Source: Exophiala sp. HKRS030
Taxonomy: Eukaryota; Ascomycota; Eurotiomycetes; Chaetothyriales; Herpotrichiellaceae
Reading direction: 5' to 3'
Assembly: GCA_023897205.1 (NCBI GenBank)
Contig: JAHWDD010000010.1
Location: 1,178,001 to 1,242,000 of the forward strand
Length of the DNA: 64,000 nt
The notes under the pieces were generated by a model. That model saw only the letters and a program-made list of their open reading frames with translations. It ran no database searches and had not been told where the DNA came from. Of the stretch, positions 34,301 through 46,318 are shown piece by piece. Within the stretch, counting starts at the first letter, position 1; each line of letters begins with the position of its first letter. The position numbers and the translations under genes were made by a program.

Positions 34301-36789
34301 ACAACACCAATCGGCTACTTGTACCAGCTACTCCTCAGTAGGCGTTGCAAGTGCAATAAACGAGACCATGCCTTGCCCTCCCTCTCGTACCCTGATCCTG
34401 GCCTAGCGAGACTCTCGAGTTTGCTCTGGGAAAGTGAAGCTTAACCGGTCCATTTACGCACAGCTTGGGGCAGGCCTAGCTGTGCCCAAGTGGAGGGCGC
34501 GATTCCCCCAAGGGCCCCCAAGGCCTTTTAACCAACAGCGATTGCCGCACTGATCGCTGTTCGTGCTTCGGCAGTCCGGTTGAATTTCAGCGTCTAGTCC
34601 AGACGCAGCTAGCAGGCCACTTTTCAGCTTCCTCGCGGTTGCCATTACTGTCCTTCTACGCAGTATTGACCGCAAGCTGACCTCAAAGCCATAATACCAC
34701 CACCATATACTCCGTACATACCACCTGAACTCCGTAATGTACCTCGTACCTGGCTTGTTGTCAGCCGTCGCTTGAAGCCTCGTTTTCGCTTATTTGCCTT
34801 TGATGATACACTGGCTATGGCCACGCCTGCGCCCTGCTCCTTGCTCCCTGCGTCCTGCTCCTTGTCACGCCTTACTGCAATTAGTAGCAGGAAATCCCAC
34901 CCTCCAGGAGAAACTCGCAACTCGCAACTGGATACTGCCTGGTGACGGTTGTTAGAACATGGCAGGACTACTCGAGTGAGCGCTTCTACCGACCCAGGTA
35001 CGGAGCACAACGAATGGACCAGATCACGAAAACTAACTCAGCGCTAGATACTCTTCGTCCTGCCCTCTTTGATCTCTGCTCGTGGAGTCAGTTGGCCTGT
35101 CAAGTCTTGTCCGTTGCTCTCCTCTCCTTCAGCAGACTGTCGCTTGTATCTCGCATGTCCACCGCCCGTAGTCAACCATCCCACCCAACATCGTCACTGG
35201 TGGGCCGTGGATTTACAAGCCCAAACCCTGCTCACCATCTATTACTCCTACTACCATTTTTTATTGTTTATTATTGTTTTTTGTTGCTGGATCCCACCCA
35301 AATCATCTTGCTGTCGACCGGCCAAAGACCTGCTGCGACCCTCCCCTGGCATTCGCAAACGGACCGAGCATACCCGAGCCATCTTTTCCTCCTCGTCCTA
35401 CTCCTTTCTCTTCCTCATTCTCTCCTCCAGATTCAGCCTGTGCAGACTAATACACTCCCTGTTGTCGTCCAGACGCTGTCAAAGGTGTCGTTTATTCCTT
35501 CGTACGTACAGTTGAAAATCTGGCCCGGATCGTCGGGAAGGCGAAAATCATCACGACCCTCCGGCACACCTCCAAACCCGCCCTCTCCTATGGTCTGATG
35601 GTGCTTGGACAGTAAAATTACCAAGTGTACGGAACTACCTCGACTGTTCTCCAGATCTCGGTCCATCAGACGCAAGCCTGATTTTGCCATCGTGGGCCCC
35701 TCCATAGCCTTGCCGTGTTAGCTCCTACACGCACGCACCACGCGCGCACGCAGCTGCACCATCAGCAGCACCACCAACACCCACCACCACAAACTAAAAC
35801 CGTCCGGCAGCAAAAGTGGCCTGGTCATCCAGATGAGCTCCTCTGGACACTAGAGCCGGGTGTCGACATCTACTAAAAGCCACCCCTGGCCTCGGCGGCG
35901 TATGTACGTTATTCCCAGGGTCTCCATTCCTGCGTGGCACACTCTCTCTCTGCCAACGGCCGGACGGCGGCGTCTTTAAACTCACCCCTCGCCCACTTTT
36001 GATCTTCCACCAAGCCTGCACATCTCACGCCTGCATCGACGCGCTCTCGTATCAACAGGGCCTGCCGCTGAACGAACAAAAATTACCCTTTAGGCCAGCA
36101 TGCTCAAGCACTAGCTCCGACTCCGTTCTTTGCCGGATCCGCACCACAGGCCACGACCACCAGCAAACACCACCCGCGGCCCCGCTCAAGCACTTGGTTT
36201 CTCTTCATCTTTCCTTCTGACGATCCTTCACCTCTCGAACCTTCGCTTCGGAGGCACTTGGTTCAATTGGTGGCCCTCCTCCGACCAAACTTCCCTTTCA
36301 TCCAACGGCCTTTCACTCCTCAAGCGACTCGTCAAGCCGGCTGTCATCCAGAGCCTGCTTTGCCATATCGGGCCCTGCTCCTGGACAACGTCACAACTGT
36401 CAATCCCACTCAGCGGGACTTTCCAGACCATCTTCACACACTCACTGCCCTTCTCCTCTTCTTAAACTTCCCCGTTGTCACTTACCCGCTAAGACTCCTA
36501 TCCTCTCGTGAGTCTCGGATCATCTCGACGACCACGGCGGACCCACGTCGAGTCAGTCCCAGGAAACAAATATTAGACCATATCGCAATCTCCCCTCTTT
36601 CCGCCATAGCGGACTTCACAAAAAGTTGCCTCTGCCGACCCAAAGCATTTTCACGACCATACCAACGTCGATACATCTTTATATCTTCGTCAGTCACTGG
36701 GTTGTCGGCTGAGACTCGCGCCTTCTAGCCTGCTGTAGTCTAATACCCTGTCGCCGCAGCATTGCATTGTTGCGTCGACTACATATGAT
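28339..36789. other. 8.4 kb gene-free stretch between nimA and the flbC-like gene
   Basis: I find no supported protein gene in 8451 bp. Frames are short and without domains. No transposase, reverse transcriptase, terminal repeats or tRNA is recognised. TACGGAGTA/TACTCCGTA copies lie at 30686, 33318, 33897 and 34708, four of the nine in the window. An imperfect CTGCTCCTTG duplication lies near 34830-34865. The right third (about 35,050-36,789) is strongly pyrimidine-rich with many short upstream ATGs and probably belongs to the transcript leader of the regulator downstream. The composition is not AT-rich, so heavy RIP mutation is not evident. Confidence 0.5.
35050..36789 (+). promoter_or_regulatory. 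Probable long pyrimidine-rich leader of the flbC-like gene
   Basis: About 1.7 kb upstream of the ATG is C/T-rich on the coding strand (CTCTCC, TTCCTCC and CATCTTTCC-type runs) with several upstream ATG frames of 60-150 codons. Long leaders with upstream ORFs are known for fungal developmental regulators. The transcription start cannot be fixed from sequence. Confidence 0.4.
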
Positions 36790-37815
36790 ATGGCCTTAGT
36801 GTTACCACCAAGTCATCATCCGAGTCGAAACTTACATAGCCCTCTCCCGTCTCCTGCGTCCCTCCTTGCCCACACAGCGATGGGAGAAGCGAGGAAAGAC
36901 GGGCCCGTCCTCCCTTCCATCGCCAGCCTCATTGAGGCCGTATCGGCGGGGAACGAGAAGGGTGAGTCTGCCACTGAACGCGATCGTTACATGAGACTGA
37001 CAGACCCAGGAAAAGACAAATTGCCCTCGCCGATATTTGACCATCCTCCTCGCAGAGTTTCCAGTAGTTCTCAAGGCTATAACACAAGCCCCGAGAGACA
37101 AGCCATTTCCGAAAGCCCTCGTCGTCCTCCCCTTCCCACGCCAGAGCTGCCTCCGGCGTCCAGTTTCGACTTTTCTCGCCCGTCGCCTATGAGTTATTCG
37201 CCAAAAGATGCGCCAGGACGAAACCACCACTACTCCTCTGGCCCTGCAAGCACAAATCCCGAGCTTTACACCCAAAGGCCGCCTCATTATCCTCCCATGG
37301 CGGTCGATACACATCCTCCACCATACCCTCCTATAGCCGAAGGAAACCAGTGGACATCTTCTACGAGGCCGCCGCCGCACGATCCTATGCATCTTGATGG
37401 ACACGCTCGAGCCCCGGCACCGACAGCATTCCGCGATCCTGCGACTGAAGCAGCCTTATACAATAATCATCCACAGCAGATGCCACTACCAACCAATTTT
37501 CCACCACCTGTACCTGTACCAGGGCCCAGCTTGCCTCCACTCGATGCTCAAATGGGACCGGTCTGGCGACATCACCATTACTACCCACCTGGAAATCCAC
37601 CCCCATTTCCGCCTCAGCCCCAAGAACGCTACATATGCCCTACGTGCAGCAAGCCGTTCTCGAGACCTAGCTCTCTGAAGATCCATACGCACTCCCATAC
37701 CGGGGAGAAACCGTACACATGCACCTATGCGGGTTGCGGCAAAAGCTTCAGCGTGCGGAGTAATATGAAACGACATGAAAAAGGCCACCGAACACCAGAG
37801 CATACGCCGTTCTAA
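36790..37815 (+). CDS. flbC: C2H2 zinc-finger transcription factor, FlbC-like
   Basis: This is a 341-residue intronless protein. The N-terminal 270 residues are Pro/Ser/His-rich and disordered and include the short motif LPSIASLIEAV (about 39-49). Two C2H2 fingers close the protein. The first is CPTCSKPFSRPSSLKIHTHSH (Cys-x2-Cys), the second the CTYAGCGKSFSVRSN type (Cys-x4-Cys), followed by MKRHEKGH. The linker TGEKPY between them is canonical. Two terminal fingers of this exact spacing, behind a long Pro-rich arm, match Aspergillus FlbC, a regulator that balances vegetative growth, conidiation and sexual development. Orthology rests on the finger region only, since the arm is not conserved enough to judge. 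A start at the internal ATG at 36880 is also possible. Confidence 0.75.
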   Translation: MALVLPPSHHPSRNLHSPLPSPASLLAHTAMGEARKDGPVLPSIASLIEAVSAGNEKGESATERDRYMRLTDPGKDKLPSPIFDHPPRRVSSSSQGYNTSPERQAISESPRRPPLPTPELPPASSFDFSRPSPMSYSPKDAPGRNHHYSSGPASTNPELYTQRPPHYPPMAVDTHPPPYPPIAEGNQWTSSTRPPPHDPMHLDGHARAPAPTAFRDPATEAALYNNHPQQMPLPTNFPPPVPVPGPSLPPLDAQMGPVWRHHHYYPPGNPPPFPPQPQERYICPTCSKPFSRPSSLKIHTHSHTGEKPYTCTYAGCGKSFSVRSNMKRHEKGHRTPEHTPF

Positions 37816-40800
37816 GTGAACCGGAATACTGGGCAGTGTCTGGGTCCGAGAGACCCCGAGAAATGCAGAGATGCTACTCTACACGGCTTGCGGTTCCGCA
37901 AACAGGATCGTTTAATCCGGCCAGGAAAAAAATTACGGTTTAGGAGTGAGGTGTGGCTAAAACCCCTGTGTAGGATGGTAGTATGTGTGCCAGGCTCCTC
38001 TGGTCAAAGGCCATGTTTAGGTGCACACAGTCGAAAGCACTTCTAAGTGATGAAAAGACGGAGAAATGGTGCGGCACAAGCAGCACCGTCATGTTACGAG
38101 TCTCATTCTGCATTGATTTTTCCGCCCGTCATCTGCGTTCAAGCGGCATAGCGACTGTCAAAGGGACAGGAACCACAGGGAAACGCGTGAGGATGGGCAT
38201 GGGCGCGCCGGTTTACTGCATCGTATGACTATGGCAGTGGCGTTTTGTGTTGCTAGCATTCTTGGACATACTACAAAAGGACATTTACAACGGACGGACG
38301 TGCTTCTTCATGAGCAGCGGTATGGGATTCACGATGGATACTGACGGCCTGGCTTCCCAGCAGCTAGACCAGCTACATCTACAACCACCAGAAGAAATGC
38401 TGCCGGTCCCTCCAGATCAGGGAACCGAAAATGTACATTATTTGACGCCGAGACACGGAAGACGCCCCAAATAGATTGTACCATACGTTTACGAACCCGA
38501 ATTGGGTCGCTTGTCTTTCGTATTGAGCTATGGCACTCAGGTCGAGGAGCTAAAGCATCGAACTACTGTAGGTTGCCACGAGGCAATTTTGGAGAAGGGA
38601 AACCACGCGAGCACCACGGCCCACCAAGTCGGAAAGCGACGGGCATCCACTGAGTTACCAGTCTATTGGGACAAGGACGCGGGTTCTGGTCTTGAGCGCA
38701 GGCTGCACATCATCCGGCATGTATTTCTTGGTCCCAAAGCGGAAAGGCCGTGGCTAATGCCAAGGGTCATGAGTGCGGTTTCTGGTGGAGATTGGGTCTT
38801 TCTGCAACTACTGTAGAGATGGGCTTGCGAAGTAGGATTTTTTGTTTTTGACGTCTGTCACTGACCGCGGAAGCACCTTATGGGTGTCATTATTGTTCCA
38901 AACCAACACGGGCAAGTACAGAAACTGTTTCTTGTCATTATTTGGTACTTTTTTAGCACCTCTCCTTCCCCCCTACCGACCCTGGCAAAGCCCCCCTCCA
39001 TACCGTACAAGTAGGAAGGAGGTTTGTATGTGTGTACGTCTTGACAGGTTGTGGATTGTGGTGTGATTCAACTCTCTCCCCTGGTCCATCGACCTGCTAG
39101 GCAACACGTGGGAGAAACCTACCTAGCGATAGATAGACATGGGGAAAACCCGCCAAACCGCCAAAAGCTTGGGAACATTGTAACCGATTTTGTCGCGATC
39201 CCTCGTATTATTTCTCGATTTGCTGCCGGGCTGGATGGTCGGGTTTCGTCGATTCGATCCCCTCCATTTTCCTCGATTGCTCGGGCTGGCTCGATTTTCA
39301 AGAACCCGCGCCCGCATGGGCGGCAGACTTCGGAGTCAAAAAGGGACACGGGTACCACTTGGGCGGAACCCCCCCTTCCCCCCCTAAGGCACAACCCTGG
39401 GCAAAACCCTACCATCCTACAATCCCGCTACCACCTGCATGGGAACATGCAGCTCTCGATGGGGTCGAAAATTTTCCACGTGGCATTTTACGGAGCGCTA
39501 GCGATTGTAGACACAAAATATCATTTCGGGCTGGCCGATCATGGATCTCCCTCGTCCCAAAACTCTGAACCGCCCCGACCGACTGCCGCCGTTTGGGCTC
39601 TCGTCCGGAGTCTCTTTTCGTCTCTCCGGGTCGTTCGTTGGTGTGCCTCTTTTGCATTCCTAGCTGCCAGACTAATCGACAAGCTACTGCATAATTATCA
39701 CCATTTTACTTATGTATGCCCTGCGTGGGACGGTCCATCAGTCCAGGCCGAGCGGTCGTCGCCATCCGACACTCCGTTCTTGACATCAACACCTTCCCAA
39801 CCATTGCGCCATGCACCATCCACCATGCACTAAGGGCCTTCGCGGGCGTTGGGTGCCCAGGTGTAGTTACTCCGTGCGTCTATCTTACTTGTAGGTATCC
39901 AGGTTACAGGGGTCTGCATTAAATTTATTGCCCATTTCAAGTCCCTGCACGCCCATCCATCCATCCATCCATCCATGAATCCATCAATCCACCACACACG
40001 GCAACTCACATGTTGAAACAAGGTGGGAGAAAAAACATACTCCATACACCACACACAGAGAGAGAGAAACAAAGAAAAGCCATGCCGTCACCTTCATCTC
40101 CCCCTTCTTCCACACCCCCCTGCACCTGCAATGCTACCTACAACTGGATAAAAATCCTTCTGACAGCTCTCGGCCCCTCTTCCCATTCTGTGTGTGCACC
40201 ACCCATTACCTTTCTTGTGTGGGAATAACCCTGACGTCGCCAGCACGTACTCCTTACCTATAGGGATCGTTATGCTCTTTTCGGGCAATCGAGAATAGCG
40301 TGTGTGTTTTGTTTGTTGCCCTTTTCTTATTTCTCTCGACAACTGAAGATCCTCCGCCATCTTCCCCCGTTTGGGATGGTGATGTAACATGTGATGATTT
40401 ACTCCGTACAAAATTGGGGGGGGAGGGGGGGCACAACAATTTTTTTCTTCACACTCTAATAAGCGAAGGCGAGAGCCCTGGAACTGTAATTCCCAACTTT
40501 CCACGCACACACGGCTTCGCTGTCCAAGAGCAGTTCTTTCGCGGAGATGGCCGTTGCCCAGTGGGCTGTGTAACTACCAACACTGCATTGCATGTTATGA
40601 CGAAGCCAGACTTCTCAGAGGTAAAAAAAAAGAGTCTTTTGACGGCGCCATCCAGAAGGGAAGAGGCCCGTTAAGGTTTGTTCCTAGTAGACTGAGACAA
40701 ACACCATCCCCTCCCCTCCAAGTTCCCGAACCTGGAGTGTTTTTCTAGGTGCTTCCTTTTAGCAGGCTGGGTGCTCATTAGGTGCTCGGGACTAGTACAG

Positions 40801-42618
40801 TAGACCGACTTCACGGGCAACTGGTACCCAAGAAGGCCGGATTCGGCGGCCTTACTCGGTCGGGCCTTGACGTGAAGTTTACATCTCACAAAGGAGCTTT
40901 TGTCTCTTTCCGAACATCGGGTTCCTACCCCCAAAGAAAAAGACTTTCTCGATGGACGATGCCCTCTCAAAATCCAAGCGAGGTACACCAAGTACGAAAA
41001 CGGAAACGGAAAAGACGAAGACGATAAATCGCCGGTAACGCGGCCGACAACTGGCAAAAGGCATCGTTGTCGACTTCTAGACAAGTCTGACCTCCCCCGG
41101 AGGGTCGCTACTTGCTGGGCGCATCGTTTGGCACCCGTTCAGTTTTCTGGCACAGAATTAATTGATTTCCACCATTTATTGTTGTTGCACCTGTCTTGTC
41201 GTCTCCTGTACTGTATCTTTTGGGCACTTGCTCAATCCCTTGGCAACAAACGTCTAAGGTTTCTCGGGAGGGAGGGGGGAAACGCAATTCCACTTCCCTT
41301 CCCCAGCCCTCGGTATCGGAGGAGACGCAGTGTGTGTGTGTGTGTGTGTTCGTAATAAACGGCGATCATTCATTCTCTGCTCGCCCCCGTTGAACGATCG
41401 GAAAAGGGATCTTTTGGAGGTGCTGCCGATGCGATGCAAACTCGCTCGCTCTGGGGTTTCCATCGTCGCCAGGTAGGTAACTCATCTGATCAGACAAATC
41501 GACGAGTCGTCGAGCTTGGAAATTCGTCCCGAAAACTCACGAACCGAGTTTGCCGGAAGCTCTCCAAGCGAGCTGCGAGCGTCGTGCCGTCGGTAGCAAG
41601 GTTCGTTTCTACGACTTTTTTTGGACCTTTGACCATGCGCCGGTAAGTAGACAATGACGCTTCCCAATCGAAAGACGGAGACGCTGCCCTTGCTGGACGG
41701 GAAAATGGTAACTGCGTCATTCCCCGATCGACATCCTTCAACGCACACGGGATATTCTTGTGATACCGCCGGAGGGGTCTTGCATGATGAATCCATTCTC
41801 TTGCTGGGACCAGGCCGAATTGCAGAGACGAGGCCATGCAAGGTTGATTCTTCGCTATCCTTCCCAGTCGGTTGGCATTTTTGAAACGCTCAGGACAACA
41901 TCAGGAACCTTAGCGTTCCATGAATACCTGACTTGATAGGTAGGGAGCTGCTCGACATGAATGAGGTGTCCATTGGATCGAATGAGTAGTCAGCCAGCCG
42001 GCGAGTCAGTCAGCTAGCTATTGTCGTTGGTGTCATGGCTTGACAATAGCAAAGGCCCTTTTTGCTGGCTCGGGGATACAAAAGCGAGTATTCTGTCCAT
42101 GACTGTCACCTGTGCCCACGGCCTTTTGCATTGTTCGAACGCTCCTTCATGTATCCTTTTTGTCTCTTTTTTTTCCCTATTGATGTCTCTATGAATGCTT
42201 CACGAAACAGCTTGTCACCATGAATAGCGAGACAACCCCCCGCGAGCGAGCGCCGAGAGAGTGAGGCATTCAATAAGCCCGCCGAACGAGGTTAGCACTG
42301 CTTGCAGGCAGCGCTTCTTCCACACAATGTCTTCATTTTCACTCTTTTTGGCTTTTGGCAATCTTGAGAGAGACTCACGAAACTTCACGAGAGAGCCAAA
42401 GATCAAGAATCGAGTGTGTTTTGTTGTCTCACAGCCCGGAAATCAGTCAAGGAGGTCCTTGTGGTGTCAATCAATTCGACAGTCACGCCTCAGAAACGGC
42501 CCTGGTTGTCTCAAAGATTTCCCTTGATTTTTCACACACTTTTCACACCTCTCAAACAAACAAACCTCTCGACTTTTCTTCTCCTTTCCCTCGGACAACC
42601 GTCGACAACCGAGACAAA
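37816..42618. other. 4.8 kb intergenic region with simple repeats
   Basis: No supported gene. The longest frame (39051-39833, 260 codons) lacks an ATG start and any domain. Notable items are a (CCAT)n run at 39953-39976, a TACTCCGTA copy at 40400-40408, two G7-8 runs at 40416-40431, and a GT run at 41330-41349. The last 200 bp before 42619 are pyrimidine-rich, like a promoter and leader for Myb-like gene A. Confidence 0.5.
39953..39976. repeat. (CCAT)n tetranucleotide repeat
   Basis: Six consecutive CCAT units, continuing imperfectly as CCATGAATCCATCAATCC. Simple intergenic microsatellite. Confidence 0.9.
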
Positions 42619-43248
42619 ATGGGTAGTCAAAAGAAGAAGACCGAGTCAAAGAAGGGCAAAGGCAAGGGCAATGACTCCACCGGGCCTCTCACCCCCCGCG
42701 AAGTCGAACTCTTGAGGCGCATCATGGCCTCTACCAATGCCTCTTCGTCTTCTCCAGCGGTCGTCCCCCTGGACTATGCCGAGCTCGGCAAGTCTTACCC
42801 TGGCGTGAATGCCAGAACCCTGTGAGTATCAGTCTTCTCCTTTGTGTGTGTGTGTGTGTGTGTGTTTGCAAAGCAGCGCATGTGTTCTGTGTCACTAATA
42901 GAGGTACTCCCCAAAAAATCTAGTCACCAACAAGTCCGGCGTTTGAGAAAGAAGACCCAAAGAATGGGCATCGATTTTAAGGGCGTTGGTAGGGGTAAAG
43001 GCACTCGCAGGGGCAAGAAGGCCCAGCAGAAGAAGAATGAGAAGGAAGAGGAGGAGGAGGATGATGATGATGAGACCGACGACGACGACGATGTTGGGTC
43101 GGCGGACCCGGGTTGCAAAACCAAGCAGCCCAAAGGTGATGATGATGATGATGATGACGACAATGGCCCAACCGGCAAAAAGGGTGGTGGCAGTGGTGGT
43201 GATGGTGGTTGTGCGCTCGCGATGCCAGTGGTTGTTGCCACAGCATGA
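42619..43248 (+). CDS. Myb/SANT-like acidic nuclear protein A (tandem array)
   Basis: Exons 42619-42821 and 42924-43248 give 175 residues. The N-terminus is Lys-rich (GSQKKKTESKKGKGKG). A three-helix Myb-like domain covers about residues 25-90: helix 1 REVELLRRIMAST, a Ser-rich insert, helix 2 LDYAELGKSYPGVNA, and helix 3 LHQQVRRLRKKTQRMGI. The intron falls after the second base of a codon between helices 2 and 3. The rest is basic (RGKGTRRGKKAQQKKN), then Glu/Asp runs, and ends in a Gly-rich hydrophobic tail unlike its neighbours. The domain resembles the fungal-specific Myb_DNA-bind_8 family. DNA binding is inferred, and no partner is known. It is the most diverged of the five in its tail and lacks the SUMO-type motif seen in B-E. 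Confidence 0.75.
42844..42865. repeat. (GT)11 microsatellite in the intron of gene A
   Basis: A run of 11 GT units lies just inside the 102-nt intron of gene A, about 20 nt after the donor. It lengthens this intron relative to those of the paralogues. Confidence 0.9.
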
Positions 43249-44407
43249 GACAGGGGGCCAAAGGGCCAATGGCCAATGTTGTTTGATGATGACCTTTGGG
43301 GGTCTTTTTACATGTAGGAGAATGATATGATATCAACATGGCCATCGTCATTTACAAACGTCTCATCTCATTCCAGAAAACAGGTTCATGTTGATGATGC
43401 TGACCGTACAGACAAAGAGGATTGATCGGCGGTGACGAGCGTGTCGACGTTGGGTTCAACGATGCTGACAATTGTAAATGGTATACAGGTCGACCGCACT
43501 CATAACGAGGCCACTGATTGCTATGTGTACTAACCATGTTGTACATGAGACGTTCATCATGATGTCAGTCGTTGTCAAAACCTCACAGCTTGGAAGACAC
43601 CACTTTCAACAAGGGCAATCAACGAGGACGACCATGACGACATTTCACGGGCCAACAACAGCTTCACAGAGAAGACCAGGTCAGCAGAAACTAAGTCTCA
43701 TTCGGATGAGGGTGATATTGACAGTGAACGGTCTTTGTTACAGTTCAGGCCGATAACATTTCAAAATGAGGTCGGTAATGGTCGACATCTGACGGACCGA
43801 CGATACTCACATCAGAGAGATCATTGCCGATATCAAAAAGGTCGACGAACATTTATACGACGATCCTACGGCTGGACGAAGACAAGATTTGCGAGCTACA
43901 GTATGAATACACGAAGAAACAGACCAGTGATATACATTCTACACCATCCCATTGTCTGCTACCAAGTGTGGCCGTTGTCATTCGACATATGAAAACTCGT
44001 TCAGCCTTGTTCTTTGAAACCACTGAATCCATGATCAGAATGCTGTTACTTCATCCTCATCTGAACGTGCACGACCCTGAACATGTTTCTTCACTTATCG
44101 CGTCACCAATAGGTGGATTGCACTCAGTTTTCGCGAGTACGTGAATACAAATACCACATGGGCTCACAAAACTTCCGGTTCACTCACATTATCTCTTTTC
44201 TCTTTCTCTCCCTCCACCATCTTCTATCTCGATCGAACCTCTACGACACTCTTCCAGCATCGAACATTTCCTATTCCTGTCAACACTCCATCAATCGTCA
44301 AACAACAACAGTAAGTCTGTCGCTCTGTCTTTTCGAGTTTCAGCATCTCCAGAGAGCCTCAAATTGACATGTCGCGCAGAATTCTTGAACCAGTCATCTC
44401 GTTCACA
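43249..44407. other. Spacer between Myb-like genes A and B
   Basis: About 1.16 kb. Scattered short open stretches (for example around 43820-44140) read in changing frames and do not match the Myb-like domain or any family I recognise. It could hold a decayed gene, but I cannot support one. The last 200 bp are pyrimidine-rich, as upstream of the other members. Confidence 0.4.
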
Positions 44408-45024
44408 ATGGCACCTCAAGGTTCGAAAACCGGCCCAAAGTCCACAATGGACAACGACGCCTTTCTCGCCAGGTGCATCAAGCACTCCAAGGAGAAGATC
44501 AACGTCGACTGGGAAGCATTCTCGAGGGACACCGGCATGAGTGTCGGAGGTGCTCGGTAAGTTTTACATTCAAACACACTGGTATTTCCTCGGCTTTGTG
44601 GCTCTTTGACACTCATTAAGGTTTTTTTTTCTGTCCGGCGCGTAAACTGACAAACCAAAAAAAAAATTCATTTAGCAACAAGTTCCGTGCAATCATGAAA
44701 CAACTCGAGGAGGCTGGTGCGGCTTGGTGTGCCAGGGACGCCGATGGAAATCCCATCACCACCTTCACCACCAGCCCCAGAAAGACCGCAACCGCCGGTG
44801 GCACCAAACGCAAAGCTGATTCAGAGACCAAGACCACCGCGAAGAAGATCAAGGCCGAGGACGACGGTGCGACTGCCGCCACAACCGCCGATGCTGATGA
44901 CGAAGGAGAACCGCCAAAGAAGAAGCGTACTCGTGTCATACGAGAGCCCAAGGTCGCACACGTTCTCACTCCTGAGGAGCTAGCCAAGTTCTGTCCAGGC
45001 GCAATAAGACCCTTGACTCAGTAA
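44408..45024 (+). CDS. Myb/SANT-like acidic nuclear protein B (tandem array)
   Basis: Exons 44408-44556 and 44676-45024 join to 165 residues. The Myb-like domain lies at about 15-70: helix 1 DAFLARCIKHSKEK, the conserved linker INVDWEAFSRDTGMSVGGA, helix 3 NKFRAIMKQLEEAG. The spliced codon is CG|C, the same phase as in the other members. A short AWCARDADGNPITTF segment follows, then KRKADSETKTTAKKIKAED. The latter holds a SUMO-type motif (IKAE) next to a lysine cluster. A second basic patch is PPKKKRTR. The C-terminus (VLTPEELAKFCPGAIRPL) is not acidic, unlike the rest of the array. An in-frame ATG at 44369 would add 13 residues; I preferred 44408 because its MAP start matches gene C. Confidence 0.82.
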
Positions 45025-45750
45025 AGGCTCCATGTCCATGTTTTGAGAGAAACAACAGTCAGTCAGTCAGTCCGACACAGAGACGAAGGAGAAGAACACA
45101 ACAACAGAAGAATGATACACCATGGAGTTGGGCTGGGCCGGTTCTGAAGGATTCAAGTCTTCAACGGGAAGACTGAAGTTCTCTCGCAAAGTTAGGATTC
45201 GCTGTGCTGTGCTTTTCCTTTGTGCTGATCATGCACTGCTCCCTTGAGAAGAGAGGCCGCCATGATGATGATGATGATGATGATGACAATGATGATGGTG
45301 ATGGAGGTAGTTTGTTAAACTACACAATCAATCCCCAAATGAAAGAATCGAACCAGTGAAAACAATCAAAGTGAAACTTGTTTTCATGTAATTGAAGTTG
45401 TTGCCTTGCCCTTACTTTTCGCCTTCTTTACAGTACGTTTTACACCAAAATCTTTAGGATCAAGTGAAGAGCTTTTGAACCGAGATTCAGGTTCGAGGAT
45501 GATGATGCTCATCACATGTAAAAACTTTCTCGATCTTGATCTTTCTTCCACTCATCGAGAAACTATTTAAGATCCTCCTGCTTCTTCCAATCTTTTTCCT
45601 CTTCTTCTCTTCTACTCATCCTTCCTTCCGAACCTCCAACCATTTCGAACAAGACAGATCGAATTCGTTTTTTCTTCTTCATCACACCAACAACCAACAC
45701 ACAAAAACAACATCTTACGCCCACAAGACGAAAGAACAAACGGAACAATC
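45025..45750. other. Spacer between Myb-like genes B and C
   Basis: 726 bp with a (ATG)n/(GAT)n trinucleotide run at 45262-45286 and a CT-rich leader before gene C. No gene is seen. Confidence 0.5.
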
Positions 45751-46318
45751 ATGGCACCGGCAAAGGAACCAAACGAAGAACTCAAGTTCGTCATGATGTG
45801 TATCAAGTACTCGGAGAGTGAATTGAAGCCAAACTTCGAAGAGGTTGCTCGTGAGACTGGAGCGAAGAGTGCAAGCGCATGGTGAGTTGCTGACTTTTAC
45901 TACCACTCACACGACTCTCGCCGGGTTCCACCTTTACTGACCTTTGGATGTCTCTAGCTACCATCGTTTGTGGACCATCAAGAAGAAGCTAGGACTCACT
46001 GGTTCCGGTCACAAGAAGGGTATCACTGCCTCTTGTTATGCTCCTTCCACCGTTGCTGGCGGTGGTGGTGGAACTCGCAAACGCAAGACTACAACTGCTT
46101 CAAAGGTCAAGGATGAGGATGAGGACGGTGTCGATGATGACGAGCAAGCCGCTGCACCACCCACCAAGAAGAAGCGTACCACCAAGAAGGTAGCTGCCGT
46201 CAAGCCAGAACCGGAATCTGATGGTGATGATGCTGGAAATGGAGATGATGGAGATGAGTCTGCTACTGTTGCTGATGATGATGATGATGACGACGACGAC
46301 GACGAAGAAGAAGCTTGA
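45751..46318 (+). CDS. Myb/SANT-like acidic nuclear protein C (tandem array)
   Basis: Exons 45751-45881 and 45958-46318 give 163 residues. The domain starts almost at the N-terminus: helix 1 ELKFVMMCIKYSESE, then LKPNFEEVARETGAKSASA, and helix 3 CYHRLWTIKKKLGLTG. The intron interrupts a TG|C codon at the shared site. A Gly-rich hinge is followed by RKRKTTTASKVKDEDED and a nuclear-localisation-like KKKRTTKK. Two SUMO-type motifs are visible (VKDE and VKPE). The tail is almost pure Asp/Glu and ends DDDEEEA. It closely resembles B and E in order of parts, which indicates a shared ancestor. Nuclear location and DNA binding are inferred. Confidence 0.85.

Noticed and set aside
34942..35598. 218-codon ORF upstream of the flbC-like gene
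   Set aside because: The Leu/Ser/Pro-rich translation comes from a pyrimidine-rich leader, with no domain.
28339..36789. Transposon or retroelement remnant
   Set aside because: No transposase or reverse transcriptase motifs, terminal inverted repeats or strong AT skew could be seen.
39250..39262. tRNA B-box-like GATTCGATCCC
   Set aside because: The base before TTCGA is A and the flanks do not form a T-stem. No cloverleaf.
39051..39833. 260-codon ORF
   Set aside because: It begins at GTG with no useful ATG, has low-complexity basic/Pro composition and no family signal.
42895..43351. Minus-strand and alternate-frame ORFs rich in Ser, Ile/Val or Met across gene A
   Set aside because: These are readings of GAT/GAC repeats in other frames. 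The spliced plus-strand frame gives the Myb-like domain.
45347..45358. tRNA B-box-like GGTTCGATTC on the minus strand
   Set aside because: The T-stem does not pair and no acceptor or anticodon arms were found.
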